From: Phymatolithon calcareum
Lineage: Eukaryota > Rhodophyta > Florideophyceae > Hapalidiales
Assembly: GCA_977006965.1 (NCBI GenBank)
Contig: OZ345358.1
Location: forward strand, 930,001-994,000
Direction: 5' to 3'
DNA: 64,000 nucleotides
The notes beneath the pieces were generated by a model. The model was not told the DNA's origin. It worked only from the letters and a program-made list of their open reading frames with translations, and made no database searches. Positions within the stretch are counted from its first letter, which is position 1, and each line of letters starts with the position of its first letter. The translations under genes and the position numbers were made by a program. This document shows, one piece after another, positions 53,532-63,782 of this stretch.

Positions 53532-54683
53532 ATGGCGAAAACCGTTCTGATCACGGGCACCTCTTCCGGCATCAGCCACGCAGCCGCGAAGCATTTCGCC
53601 GCCGCAGGATGGAATGTCGCGGCAACGATGCGCAATCCATCCAGTGAAGCCGGCACCGCGGTGGCGGCACTTCTGAAGGTGATCGTCCTGGCGCTGGATG
53701 TCACCTCGTCATCGGCGGTGACGACCGCGGTGGCTAACACAATCGCTCACTTCGGCGGCCTCGACGCGCTCGTCAATAACGCTGGGTACGGACTGGCCGG
53801 TCCGATGGAGCTTGCCACGAAGGCGCAGATTGAGCGGCAGTTTGCCACCAATCTTTTCGGACCCATCGCACTCATGCAGGCCGTGTTGCCGCACATGCAC
53901 GAGCGACGTGCCGGTGTCATTGTCAACGTCACATCCTTCGGAGGTCGATATGTCTTGCCCTTTTATAGTCTTTACCATGGAACTAAATTCGGACTCGAGG
54001 GCGTCTCCGAGGACGCCGCGCTCGAGCTGGCACCGCTCGGCATTCGTGTGCGCCTTGTAGAAGAAGAAGAAGAAGAGGACATTTTTATTATAGTGTTACC
54101 AATGCATCTGCTGACGTTTGGGGCAACACTTCTGGCGAGCCACGAGGACTCAATCGGAACCCAAAAGCTCCATTTCGCTCAAAGTGGCATTGTCAGCAAA
54201 AACTCCAAAACCTATCCCTGGTCTCACAGAAGAGATCTCGAGGGGGAAAATCATATCGCTTCTAGTACCACGCAGAGTATACCTTCTCTTGACGAGCGAC
54301 GGTACGTACATGGGAGTTTGCGACGTCCCTAGTCGTTTCTGCGCCGAAGCGCCATGGGCGAGTTTAGCTACTTCCCGCGCCTTGTAGAGCCCGGAAGCGT
54401 GCGCACGGACTTTGCGGGACGCAGTCTTGTCATGACATCGACGGACAATGTGAAGGATTATGAAAAGATGATTTCTAACGCGATTGCCGCCTGGGGGCTT
54501 ACGAGTGATGGATCGGTGCCGGAGGATATTGCAAAGGTTGTTTATGAGGCGGTTACAGATGAGTCGGAGAAGATACGGTTTCCGGCTGGGGAGAATGCGC
54601 ACATAGCTTTGAAGGAACGGTTTGGAATGTCGGATGAGGAACATCAACGGAAGATGACGAAGCAATTTAATTTGGCTGAATAG
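53532..54683 (+). pseudogene. Short-chain dehydrogenase/reductase split by a retroposed insert
   Basis: A classical SDR: TGTSSGIS (cofactor-binding TGxxxGxG site, last Gly replaced by Ser), NNAGYG, the catalytic Ser in NVTSFGG and the Tyr148-x3-Lys152 pair (YHGTK). The frame reads normally to RVRLVE, is interrupted by 54062-54376, and resumes with LVEPGSVRTDF to the stop at 54683. Without the insert the protein would be about 275 residues, the usual length. SDRs oxidise or reduce alcohols/ketones with NAD(P)H; substrate is unknown. GC is visibly higher than in the flanks, and the sequence looks bacterial or fungal in style, so horizontal transfer is possible. The insert keeps an open frame, so a chimeric protein with an EEEEEE stretch is possible but the Rossmann fold would be broken. 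Confidence 0.8.
54062..54376 (-). mobile_element. 5'-truncated retroposon in the SDR gene, 12-bp target duplication
   Basis: The insert is flanked by gcgccttgtaga at 54050-54061 and 54377-54388. Read on the minus strand it has an open frame (C-terminal ~75 residues of an unrecognised protein ending LLGSD), then about 90 bp of 3' sequence with ataataaaaatg and finally a (TTC)n tail of five units against the target duplication. This is the layout of a 5'-truncated non-LTR element or other retroposed RNA, with a microsatellite tail instead of poly(A). Confidence 0.8.
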
Positions 54684-54829
54684 GGCTGGACCAAATTGTG
54701 GTTTTCACAACGTCATGCGCTTCCCAATACGGGAATGAGCCCGAATAAGTTTCTGTCCAGTTGAGCTTTACTTCGTTTGAATTTTGGTAAATGGCCCGCA
54801 CGATCCAGGCTTAGACTGTCAGCCTTTTT

Positions 54830-55289
54830 AAGGCTGAGAGTAATAAGAATGAATGTTTATTTCCCTATTGGACTAGCAAGCAGTTCTTCTATGAAAAGCA
54901 CGCTTCTTCTCTGCCTGTCGCTCCTCATTAGACGATTCCACCCGAAGCAACTGCGGTGGTTCCACGATGCGCGAGTCGTCGTGGACGGCCGGAATGTTGG
55001 ACTCTTCTTCTTTACAGTTCACTTCTTCTAGAAGAAGTGAACTGTAAAGAAGAACTCTTAAGAGTCCACAGAATTCTGTGCCATACTAATGCAGTGTAAT
55101 TAGGTCGAACCGCTTGTGCAATGCGGAAACCCCAATCCCGAAACGCCCCGTGGTGCGAAATGAGGAGAAAAAGCCGCGTCAGACTCGTCACCGCAAATAG
55201 GCACACCCGGGATTCGAACCGAGAAACTTTCTCTTGGCGGCATATGGGCACTCCTCGAAGGCAGTTTCCACTATACCAAAGGTGGGCAA
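54830..55289 (-). repeat. tRNA-derived SINE, copy A
   Basis: On the minus strand a tRNA-like head with A-box-like tggtatagtgg and B-box ggttcgaatcc is followed by a body (cggggcgtttcggga, ggttccac, cgtctaatgaggagcg) and a tail with aaataaacattcatt. Closely similar to the copy at 63341-63782. A short direct repeat tgtcagcc (54817 and 55290) may be the target duplication. The copy carries a 50-bp palindrome absent from the other. Confidence 0.75.
55006..55055. repeat. Perfect 50-bp palindrome inside a SINE
   Basis: Two 25-base arms, exact reverse complements without spacer, centred on ttcttct/agaagaa. In SINE copy B the corresponding place (63540-63590) has the sequence of one arm's start (ctttacagctc) but no inverted second arm. 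Confidence 0.95.
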
Positions 55290-56454
55290 TGTCAGCCCTA
55301 CATATCATTCGAATAGTATCAACGATAGGAAGAGCCCAAGTCGAAGCATCCCGTGGGATTTATAAAACTTAGTCAAGTGAGGGGATCTGTCGTACATTGT
55401 ACGGCTGCCTGGAGTGAAGGACGCAGCACCGTTACGTTATTGCAGCTCCAATAGAATGCCTTCTTCGCTGCGGACGTGAAGCAGCATAAAGAACCCAGAA
55501 CTTTTTCGGTACTGTCCGTGCATGCAATCCACTTTCGTGTGCTCTATTCGTCGCGGTCACGGTCGCAGTCATTCATTCCTTGTGTTTATTTGTTGAATAC
55601 ATCGAGGCAAAGCCTGTAAATTCTGGTTGCAAAGAAACTGCCAACCATCTGTTTTTACGTTGCTGTGGACGTTCCGTCTCCAGACGTCAGTTTATTGGTA
55701 TAGAAAATACAAATGCGCAGAAGAGCTATGCTGTGAGAGACCCTTAACTATACTCAAATTTCCGAACAATGAGAAGCTGTTGCGGAACAACTTTAGGCGG
55801 TCACCTCATGTGTGAGCGATCTTTCCGCAACAGAGAAAGAAGTAAAGAATACGTCGAGAATGATGAATGAGCTTGGAAGAACAAAGAGATTTTAATCAAT
55901 TGTGGAGAAGGCCGTGAGAGATTAGTATGCCGATCCCGGAACGGTAGCACACCTATTGCGCCGGACGGGTTCGGCCCAAATTCACTACGACCTTCGTCCA
56001 GGACAGGGAAGATAGCCGTGGACTAAGAAGATGGAGATGATCATTCCGATTGAAGCCAATCTGCTGCACGAAGTACTGATTGCTGGTGAGTACGTGAAGC
56101 TTATTAGACATGCTTATTTTGAAAAGCCCCACAGTCATACGAATATACGGGCAAGGCTTCGTTAGACAATAGGGCGGCTCTTCTACGTTGTTTTTGACAA
56201 ATCTTGCCAAAATGAAAACTGGAAGTGTATAGCACTCTGCTCAATGAGAAGAGTTTACTAACTGACTTTTAGAAAGGGTCAAGTTTTATTACAGTAATCC
56301 TTCAAACGCCTCATAGTTTTATGAATGTACTGGCAATGCTGCTCAACTGCTGGTGAGCTCAAACCATCAGGTTCCTTTTTGGTCTTCTTGTGATAACCCA
56401 TTATTTTCATGATCGGTTATATCCTAGCTTCTTGCTTTTAAAAACATAATCAGT
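55290..56454. other. Space without a supported gene
   Basis: About 1.2 kb. Only short frames without recognisable motifs on either strand. Confidence 0.4.
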
Positions 56455-57006
56455 TTTCCATGCTATCGATGAAGTTCTTGCTGAATATCAATAGCTCGTC
56501 CTGAGCTTTCCCAGTCTCGATTCTGCTGTCATAGCCTGAAAGGTTGCGTGCAAGGTCCCCGTCGGACTTTATTTCCAAATTTCTCTATCACCCTTGTTGT
56601 AGACACCTGCGGAAACCTTCCACATGCCTATTGAAACGCCAAATGATTGTGTTTCATCTTGGAGAACTTAAGGATTGCTGTCAATTCTCTTGCATTGTCG
56701 TATGATATCTTCCTGTTCCTCTTTGACTCTAGGTGTTCTCCTTCCATGATCAAAAGTTTGATCGAAGTGTTACGACAGCCCTTTTGTGTTTAAAAATACT
56801 TCAGAGTCTCCTCAAACGGTTCTCTGATTGTTGTCGCCGCGATGTCTATCCTTGCAGAATGCAGATCCTGACCGTTTCTACTTTCCATCGGCTTTTCTAG
56901 ACATATGCACTCTCTCGCCTTCATTCTCCTGAGCATCTTCAAAGCTAGGATTACTGGTCGTTGCCTGGGAGGTTCGATACGAATGGGCAAGGCCATCTGT
57001 GGTATA
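56455..57006 (-). mobile_element. LINE fragment (C-terminal part of ORF2), decayed
   Basis: On the minus strand the frame 57068-56790 reads ILALKMLRRMKAREC ... KPMESRNGQDLHSARIDIAA, matching the C-terminal part of the LINE ORF2 at 31766-34963 (ILAFKMLRRTKDKEK ... KPPESRNNQELHSTRNDIAA). Similarity continues with frameshifts to about 56455, near the place of the ORF2 stop. Upstream LINE sequence ends exactly at the TA where the pogo-like element at 57007 starts. Confidence 0.75.
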
Positions 57007-57436
57007 CAGTACTCCCTTGCCAACTGGATATTCACTAACTGGATATCCGCTCCAACTGGATACGACACGGCTCCACCAAGGTGGGACCCAATAAAATTTA
57101 ATCAAATTTTAGGTTGAGGTGAATATTCTCCAAGTGGATATTGAAAACGGTCAGTCACGGCGCAGAAACCTATTTAACAATTAAATTTTTGATTGTACAA
57201 AGCTAATCACTGATGACGGCAAGTGAATCACCTGGGGGTTGCGGGAAAACACGTCAAATAAGGATTTCTAGGTTTCATAAGCCCCCAACATGAAATGATG
57301 TGCCTACAGCAATCAAACTGTATTTGCCACAGTTGGTCTGAGCTCCGAAACCAATGTACCTTTTATTGCTATTCCAAACGGCCAAGCTTCTTGCAAAAAA
57401 GATAGAATTACGAATAATGTTTTAATTGACCTTATA

Positions 57437-58350
57437 CTAAAAATCAACGAAAAAGAGTGGCTGAGTATCCATCATGAGTTGAGTTACGTTAGCTATAGCG
57501 TGGAAACAAAAAGAATGTAGAGATTTGTTGTGACGGAAGCGATTCGCAAGCACGCCGAATTGCTTGAACCGCCTGTTAACAGTTTCATGTCGAGCTCGCA
57601 GGTCAGCGTACAGCACGCAATTTGGGTCATCAAATCCCGGAGTTGTTACTACTCGGGGGTCCTTGTACCCTCCGTCAGCTAATATTTTTTCCTGATCGCG
57701 AAGAAGAGACTTCAGCCTTGATCGGAAAATTTCGAGATCGACCCATCTTCCACACGGGAAGGGTCCATGGACCCAAACAATATCGCCAGTCTCTAAAACA
57801 AGTCCAACTTCATAACGAAGTCCAGCACCTTTAAATTTGAACGAATACCACTTTGAATCAAAAGGAATGGGCTCCTGGATACGAAAGTCTGTACCGTCGA
57901 CCGAGATCCAACAATTGTTCAATTTTTTTCCCTGCAGGCGACGATCAAAATCAATCTAACAAATTCTTAGTCAAATGCAAAAATAGAAATGCAAGAAAGA
58001 AAGAGAAATTGTACACAAACCACTTTTAAACTCGCTATTAGGCGAACAAAAGCCCAGGACCACTTCCGAAAGGTCTTTTCGTCCGCATCTGCTAGTGAGC
58101 AGTGCACATGCTCAATGGAATAAACCTTTAGAAAAAGAAGGGCCCATAAAAGGTGCTTCGGAACACCTCCTCGAGGAATATTTTGGCCCAGGAGGGCCCA
58201 AATTCGCGCGCAAACTGCAGCAGTAGTACCAAAAAGTCCACGAAAACGCCAATCGGCAATAGCTTCCGAGTGTTGCTCGCTTTTGCGGAGGATAGCGGCG
58301 CCCTCCGATACAAAAACGGAAGGAAGCACAGCGAATTCTTGGTTTTCCAT
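57437..58350 (-). CDS. Harbinger-type DDE transposase (DDE_Tnp_4), two exons
   Basis: Exon 1 58350-58021, intron 58020-57956 (donor GTTTGT, acceptor TTTGTTAG, 65 bp, phase 0), exon 2 57955-57437; product about 282 residues. The catalytic triad is in exon 2: Asp in ISVDGTDF, Asp in LADGGYKD, Glu in RARHETVNRRF, with the family's PFPCGRWVDLEIFR segment between. It cuts and rejoins element DNA, usually with a Myb-like partner. The N-terminal part (EHVHCSLADADEKTFRKW) resembles the usual helical region, but the protein is shorter than typical members, so an upstream exon may be missing. The triad is intact. Confidence 0.8.
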
Positions 58351-59345
58351 GAAGATGGGAGAACCGGGAGGTGTTCAATGTGGTGTGTCTCTTTTCATTC
58401 TTCGAGAACACAAGTCTACAGTAGGTAGTTATGAAAAGTCTACAGTGAAATAAGAAATATAAAGATGCAGTCCAGTGATTGGTTGAGAACAAGTGCGTAC
58501 TGTAAGGAAGCTTTCAGCGCAACTGCAATGCATGTGAAGCTTGCGATGTGATTGGGTGATTTTAAAAACGTGTTCGTAACCCGATTCCGGATTCCGCATT
58601 AGAAAAAAATGTACATGCATTTGAAAAATCTACACGATTTACCGGATTTGGCAAAACTTTAAAGGCCTCTGATTCGCCAGAAAGTTCAAATATTGCGAAT
58701 ATTGCTGCATGTTCTGAAAGCCGGTGCCGCACAGATTCAGAATATCTAAAAAATTTATGAAAACAGCTATGAACACACTGTGATTAGTATGTTCGCGTTT
58801 GTCAGAACACGTCGAAATTGGGCGATTCAGCCCTTCATGTCACGTGTCTACCGTACACCTTAGGATGCATTTTGGAAAAAACATTGCGCCCGTTTGTAGT
58901 TTACAGTCAGACCTGGCACTGCAAGACGCCGTTTAGGTTTGCAAGCCTCAGACACTGTGTTATTTCACATTCCGTTTTCAGAATCCGCGCTACATTTTCT
59001 TAACATATTCTGCACGAAAAGAATCTGCGACAGATTTCATGTTACGTGCCTATCTTGAATTTTGAACTTCCGACCAATGAAAAATATACACTTCAAATTG
59101 CTATACCGTCAAGTGGCTTCATTAGGTTTTCATACTAAATCTTTCCAGATCAGGCTGCACTGAATATTATAACTGCTGTGCCATAATTGTGAACAATTTT
59201 CGCGGGAAATATACGACTGGGAATTCCTTCCCATTCCCTCCCTTTTCTAGTATGATAAAAATCTATTTCATGAAGCTAACAAATAGCCTCGCTTCCCCCG
59301 AGTCGTACTCCGAGTACTGCATCCCATCACCGACGTGCGTACTGC

Positions 59346-60277
59346 ATGCTTGCAACCATGCCCAAGCCATCTGTCAGGCAAACTCTGCTTGCGCTTTTTA
59401 ATAGTGGCTCCATTCCCAGCCATTTCACTGCTGCGCAAATTAAACCCATGCGCCCGGAGTTCTCAAAGGTCAAAACTGCGACATTCGCTGGTTACGTGCG
59501 AGAGATCCGCAAACTGCAGAATCAAGGTACGCATGAGTTCTTTGAAAATTGTGATGATTTTTTTAATCAAATTTCTAACTTTTTGGTTCCACAGATCCGC
59601 TGCCGAAGAGCCGATCCCGTGCAGATGTGGATGACGATGGCGACGATTTGAATCGTGCATGCACCCTCGATGTACACAAGCGAGCAAAGCTGGATGCTCC
59701 CACACTGGCGGCGCTTGTTACAGGGGACTCAATGCAAGTCGATGTGGCCGATGACGAAGAGGAGGTTGTTGTAGAAGACGATTCTTTCGCGTTCCGACCG
59801 ATTTACTCTATGGGCCAATGGGAAGACATTGTCACCGAGGACAAAACGGTATCTGTTGCGATTCTGCTGCCTTCTGGAGTTGGAGAGAAGAAGAGAGACC
59901 ATGAGGTAAGGGTGTCTGAGGATGGAATGTATCTGACTATTTCTGTTAATTGGCCAAAGGCCTTGAGTAATGTGGAAATTCTTCACCAGTCTTGGTTGGA
60001 GGCTCCCTACACGGGAGAGCTTTCTATACGGATGCAGTCCTTTAAGACTTGGCTAAAGAGACTGAGGAAGACGAAAAATGATACAATCACGTCGTCCTAC
60101 AAGATTGCGCTCCCTTTCCGCGTAAAGTCTGACATTTCTACCATGCAACAGAATAGGTCCTTCCTCTCATGGCCTTCATTGAAAACCAGTGCTAGAGTTC
60201 TGTACATAACCTTAGAGGCCCCTGAGGAGGAGTACGGAGTGGCCGACGACGATGCGCCAGTGTACAAGGAGTGTTAG
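59346..60277 (+). CDS. Accessory protein of the Harbinger-like element, two exons
   Basis: Exon 1 59346-59526 (ATG, MLATMPKPSVRQTLL), intron 59527-59594 (GTACGC ... TTCCACAG, 68 bp, phase 1), exon 2 59595-60277; about 286 residues. The first 60 residues are helical (FTAAQIKPMRPEFSKV). An acidic stretch follows (DDDGDD, DEEEVVVEDD near 120-135), then a predicted beta-rich domain (SVAILLPSG, MYLTISVNWPK, ITSSYKIALPFRV, ARVLYITLEAP). I do not recognise a Myb/SANT domain, although its position, divergent from the transposase inside the same inverted repeats, is where Harbinger elements carry their DNA-binding partner. A captured host gene is the other possibility. Confidence 0.65.
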
Positions 60278-60614
60278 TAAAGCAATTCATATGTTTTCTC
60301 CACCACTGCCCCATCTGCATTACAGTACTCGAACGGATATTTTGCTTATTTGTCAGGGATGTCTATTTTCCTACATTTACGTGTTTTCCCGCAACCCCCT
60401 GGAATGCATCATCACAAATCCTTGATGCAAATCAGCGTCATCAAAATACTGTAGTAGAAAAGTGGTGGTCAGTCGCCCTGGACAGGCAATCCGTACCCCA
60501 GCCTTCCTTTGATCATACATTCCTATCTGCCGTATCACCGAATCATGGGTTTGCTGACCCTCTCTATCGATCAGAAGCGTCAAATTCTAGCCGAGCGCGC
60601 TCGTAGAATTGAGA

Positions 60615-60776
60615 ATTCCCTACCTTGTTGCGCTTGCCAAGGCTCTTCTGGAGGACAAATTTGAGGTTGATTCTTCTGTAACTCGGGCGCTTGCGAACGC
60701 GCAAAGGCACCTACGTGTGGAGATAGCTCAAGCACAGAGGCAGACCAAAATTTCCAGTTTTTTTAATAAACTTTAA
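60615..60776 (+). pseudogene. C-terminal end of pogo-type transposase with PIP box
   Basis: Fifty-three codons and a TAA reading IPYLVALAKALLEDKF ... RQTKISSFFNKL. The ending QTKISSFF fits the PCNA-interacting box (Q-x2-I-x2-F-F), which pogo/Tigger transposases carry at their C-terminus. A frame shifted by one just upstream (SIDQKRQILAERARRIEN, about 60560-60613) probably belongs to the same gene. The catalytic part is gone, consistent with the Harbinger insertion and deletion. Confidence 0.55.
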
Positions 60777-61197
60777 GGTTTCCGATATGATATCAACTTA
60801 TGATTCATCTCGGTAACTGAATAACCTCCAGAACTGGATATGGACCCTGTCTCCCGACAGTATCCACTTAGCGAGGGCTGACTGTAGTGGTAAAACTGCC
60901 TTCGCGCACTGTGAGCATATTTCGATATGATATACGCAGGAACGTTGGGGTCGCCGGTTCGAGTCCTGTCACAAGCAAGAATCGAATTACGTTACACGAA
61001 ATGAGCACACGGATGTCGCCGTGTAGTGGCATATATGCCGTAGTATTTGCGGGAAGCAGTTACACGGGTACCCAGAATGAATCCCGTCCAGGAGCATCTT
61101 AGAGGCCCCGTAGATGTTGAGAAACGTACACTATCTGTAGCTCAGATATCCTGCAATAAAAGAACGAAAGATTTGCAGACAATTATTACCTCAGCTC

Positions 61198-61410
61198 TGG
61201 AAGAAGGGCGATAGGTGATTCCTTTCTCAGCGACATCTGCCAGCGGTCGACTGCAGAAGTACTTTACAGCTCCGGTAAGGAATCGTACTCTTCGTTCTCT
61301 TGATATTCGCACGAACGTGCGAGCTCATTTTTACTGTAAAGGCCTGCTTTGAGAACATCTCATGAACCTAGCCGTGAGCGTCTAAGTCTGATATTTCGGT
61401 ACCAATAGTA
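61198..61410 (-). repeat. Dispersed repeat, copy B
   Basis: Counterpart of 26393-26640, roughly 80-85% identical by eye. It lacks the left arm of the palindrome present in copy A. The repeat therefore marks an unidentified element family present at least twice. Confidence 0.75.
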
Positions 61411-62300
61411 TTAGTGTCAACGTGACGAACACCCTCAATTGAGGGTGGATTTAAAAGCTCAAAAAAGTTTGTAAAAAGAATGCGGAACAGTTTTTTTAGC
61501 GCCAGATTCGGAAAGGTGACCCTTTGTTCTTGGTGGGGAATACCCCTTTTACTACCTTAACCCAAGTCGTTCGCCGGTAGGAACGAAAATCTGGTGGTCA
61601 ATCAGAAAAACACATCTGCCATGCCTCGCGAAAAAGACCCGCGCCGAGTGGTCGGTGCAGCCGTACACACCAAAGCAACATCAGTGACATGTCCCGCAGA
61701 ATGCTGCGGACTATACGGAGCGTTTTACAAGTCAAAAAAGATGAGCAGCACGGTTCAAGAGGTGCACGTTAATGAAAGCAAGGGTTGCTCGAGCACGTCA
61801 CTTCGCTTGAATGAGTCCTTGTTCAGAAACCGATCGAGAAGACTAAGATTAAGACTATCAAGATTGTTAACGTCAAGGCAGAGAAGGCTGACGAAGGCAC
61901 TTGTTCCTATCAAATGGTTGCATCGAGTCCCAGTAGGCAAAATTCTGTACCTCGAACGCCGGCTTACAGTACTCGCGGTCGAAAATCTTCTTCGCCAAAC
62001 GCCGAGTTCCCCGTTCAGTACCAACCACACTTTGGACAGAAGGCAACGAAAACCTACCATACAATCAACAGGAGCTCTGAACGCCCTCTTGCTGTGGGGT
62101 TCAAGGCACAAGCTGGCAGATCCGTTGACCAGAGTTTGAGGACTGCTGGTCAAGGAGGGTTTATATAGACTAGAAGTAGAACCATAGTGAAGAGTCTAAG
62201 CAAAGGGGTGTGTCGACACTAATGTGAAGAGACACACGGGACAAATAGATGGCTAAAAACAATTGGTCTAATGTCAACATGGGGGAGGGAGATACTAATG
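61411..62300 (+). other. Region with possible LTR-retrotransposon 3' remnant
   Basis: The plus frame 61594-62139 ends SRHKLADPLTRV, which resembles the ADxLTK motif at the end of Copia-type RNase H; about 150 bp later gggggagggaga (62280-62291) could be a polypurine tract. No reverse transcriptase is recognisable, and the rest of the frame is Arg/Leu-rich and may be meaningless. An 18-bp palindrome caccctcaattgagggtg lies at 61428-61445. Confidence 0.25.
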
Positions 62301-63340
62301 GCAGGATATCATTGGCCGCAGTAGTACTCGGCAATGAGGAAGCCGTTGAGGGTCCAATGGCGGTTGCTCATTGGTCACAACGATGAGGAGTAAGACGAGG
62401 AACTATGGAAGGCGGAGATTGGCTAAAAATGATAGACTCGAGAGAGGCTCTTCAAAAGCGCTCCGCGCTCTTAGCGAGCGGCGGCGCGGTCACGCGTGAC
62501 AGTCTCGCGACTGTTTTCGGTCACGCGTCACGTGACATAGCCATCACGCTAGGGTAATTACAATACAATTATAGGATAGTAATTGTAATTGGTCTTGGCC
62601 GCGGTCACAGTGACATGATGTATGATAGATTGTGACTTGACGTGTAACGTATGACTGAGGAACCGTAACGAGGAGGAATAGAGTATGATTGACTATGATT
62701 CTGGTGTTAATAAGGGGTGTTGATCACGTCACAGGAGTGACGTGAGTGACTGTTCGTCACACTTGCGGGCTCTCTCGCCTACACTCTGCGTGGTTCATGG
62801 GATAACAATCGCAAGAGGAGGTTTATGTCATTGCGCGAGACCGTGAGCAGAGTATTTTTGCTCATGAAGTGTCATGGTTCGAGCGCTAGGTTGGAGGAAG
62901 GATTCCACGTCAGTTCTGGAAAGTTCGCACTATAAACGGATATGCTATATCCGAGAATGGTGGCATCGGGTTTTGCGCAAAGAGATTTATGGAAGTCTAC
63001 CATGAGGAACAAGTATATCTTCGCTCCTTCATTTTCAAACAGTGGGATGACCATAGCCAGGTTCTCCGGGTACCTCCGGTGCGTCACATTCACCGTTCAA
63101 CCAATTGAACAGGGCAATATGTCGGCCGCACAGTACTGGTGGGTGCTCGCTCAGGATTTTGTCGATGCCATTCATGATCACAAAAAACCACTGTGTCTCT
63201 GTTAGACATGATTTGCTTTGACAAGTTCATATATCTTTGGCATGGCGACGGAAATGGCCTCCTTCAATACATCGCTATGCACCGTAAACGGGAGAAATGT
63301 TACGAGTTACAGAATTCATCCTAAGGAAGACGTGAATGAA
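62301..63340. other. Space without a supported gene
   Basis: About 1 kb. A GC-rich part (62440-62560) has repeated tcacgcgtgac / cacgcgtcacgtgac words. Short frames only; could be the long terminal repeat of the possible remnant to the left, but no paired repeat is in the window. Confidence 0.3.
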
Positions 63341-63782
63341 TGAATGCTTTATTTCCCGAAGAAGCTAGCAAGACATGGTTCTATTATTACCTCTACTTAG
63401 ATTACGGCAGGGCGCTTATCCTGCTAGCTAATTGAACACACTCATCTTCTCTGGCTGCCGCTCGTCATTAGACGATTCCAACCGAAGCAAATGCGGTGGT
63501 TCCACGTTACGCGAGTCCACGTGGACGACAAGAATGTTGGACTCTTTTTCTTTACAGCTCCCCATCTGCTCTTCTTCAGTAATGCACTGTAATTAGTTTG
63601 GACCCCTTGTGCAATGCGGAAAACGCACTCCCGAAACGCCCCGTGGCGCGAAATTAGGAGAAAAAACTCGCGTCAGAATCTTCGCCGCAAACAAGCACAC
63701 CCGGGATTCGAACCCAGGACTTTCTCTTGGTCGCAAATTGCGCACCCCCCGGAGCCAGTTTACCCACTGTACCACAGGTGCT
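63341..63782 (-). repeat. tRNA-derived SINE, copy B (full length)
   Basis: On the minus strand: tRNA-like head with A box tggtacagtgggtaa and B box gggttcgaatcccggg, a body shared with copy A, and an AATAAAGC-type tail ending in ATTCATTCA repeats. It is flanked by imperfect direct repeats aggaagacgtgaatg (63324) and aggaagacatgagat (63783), the likely target duplication. About 442 bp. Its mobilisation presumably depends on a LINE such as the one at 31567, though the 3' ends are not obviously alike. Confidence 0.8.

Larger units (their letters stand above)
57233..60402. mobile_element. Harbinger-like DNA transposon, 3.2 kb, nested
   Basis: Inverted ends share GGGGGTTGCGGGAAAACACG (20 bases identical, plus one more) at 57237-57257 and 60378-60398, preceded by CCT on the left and CCA on the right. 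Inside are two divergent spliced genes: a DDE transposase of the IS5/Harbinger class (minus) and an accessory protein (plus), the standard two-gene layout of PIF/Harbinger elements. I could not find a matching 3-bp target duplication, so the exact ends may be off by a few bases. Confidence 0.7.
57007..60884 (+). mobile_element. pogo-like transposon, hosting a nested Harbinger-like element
   Basis: The left end begins CAGTACTCCCTTGCCAACTG and the right end (inverted) CAGTCAGCCCTCGCTAAGTG; each is bordered by TA (57005-57006 and 60885-60886). Repeated aactggata words near both ends look like subterminal sites. Between the ends, 57233-60402 is a second element with its own inverted repeats. What remains of the host element is about 0.7 kb, including the end of its transposase (60615-60776). 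Confidence 0.7.

Noticed and set aside
60895-60985. A tRNA gene or SINE head around ggttcgagtcc on the plus strand
   Set aside because: Only the B-box-like sequence fits; the T stem has mismatches and the downstream body does not match the SINE.
61755-62153. Minus-strand 132-codon frame and overlapping plus-strand frames
   Set aside because: Three mutually overlapping frames are open in this stretch, none with a recognisable domain; only a weak Copia-like ending on the plus strand was kept as a note.
63690-63780. A functional tRNA gene
   Set aside because: The A and B boxes belong to the head of a repeated 442-bp SINE; the anticodon arm and acceptor stem do not fold well and the unit recurs at 54.8-55.3 kb.
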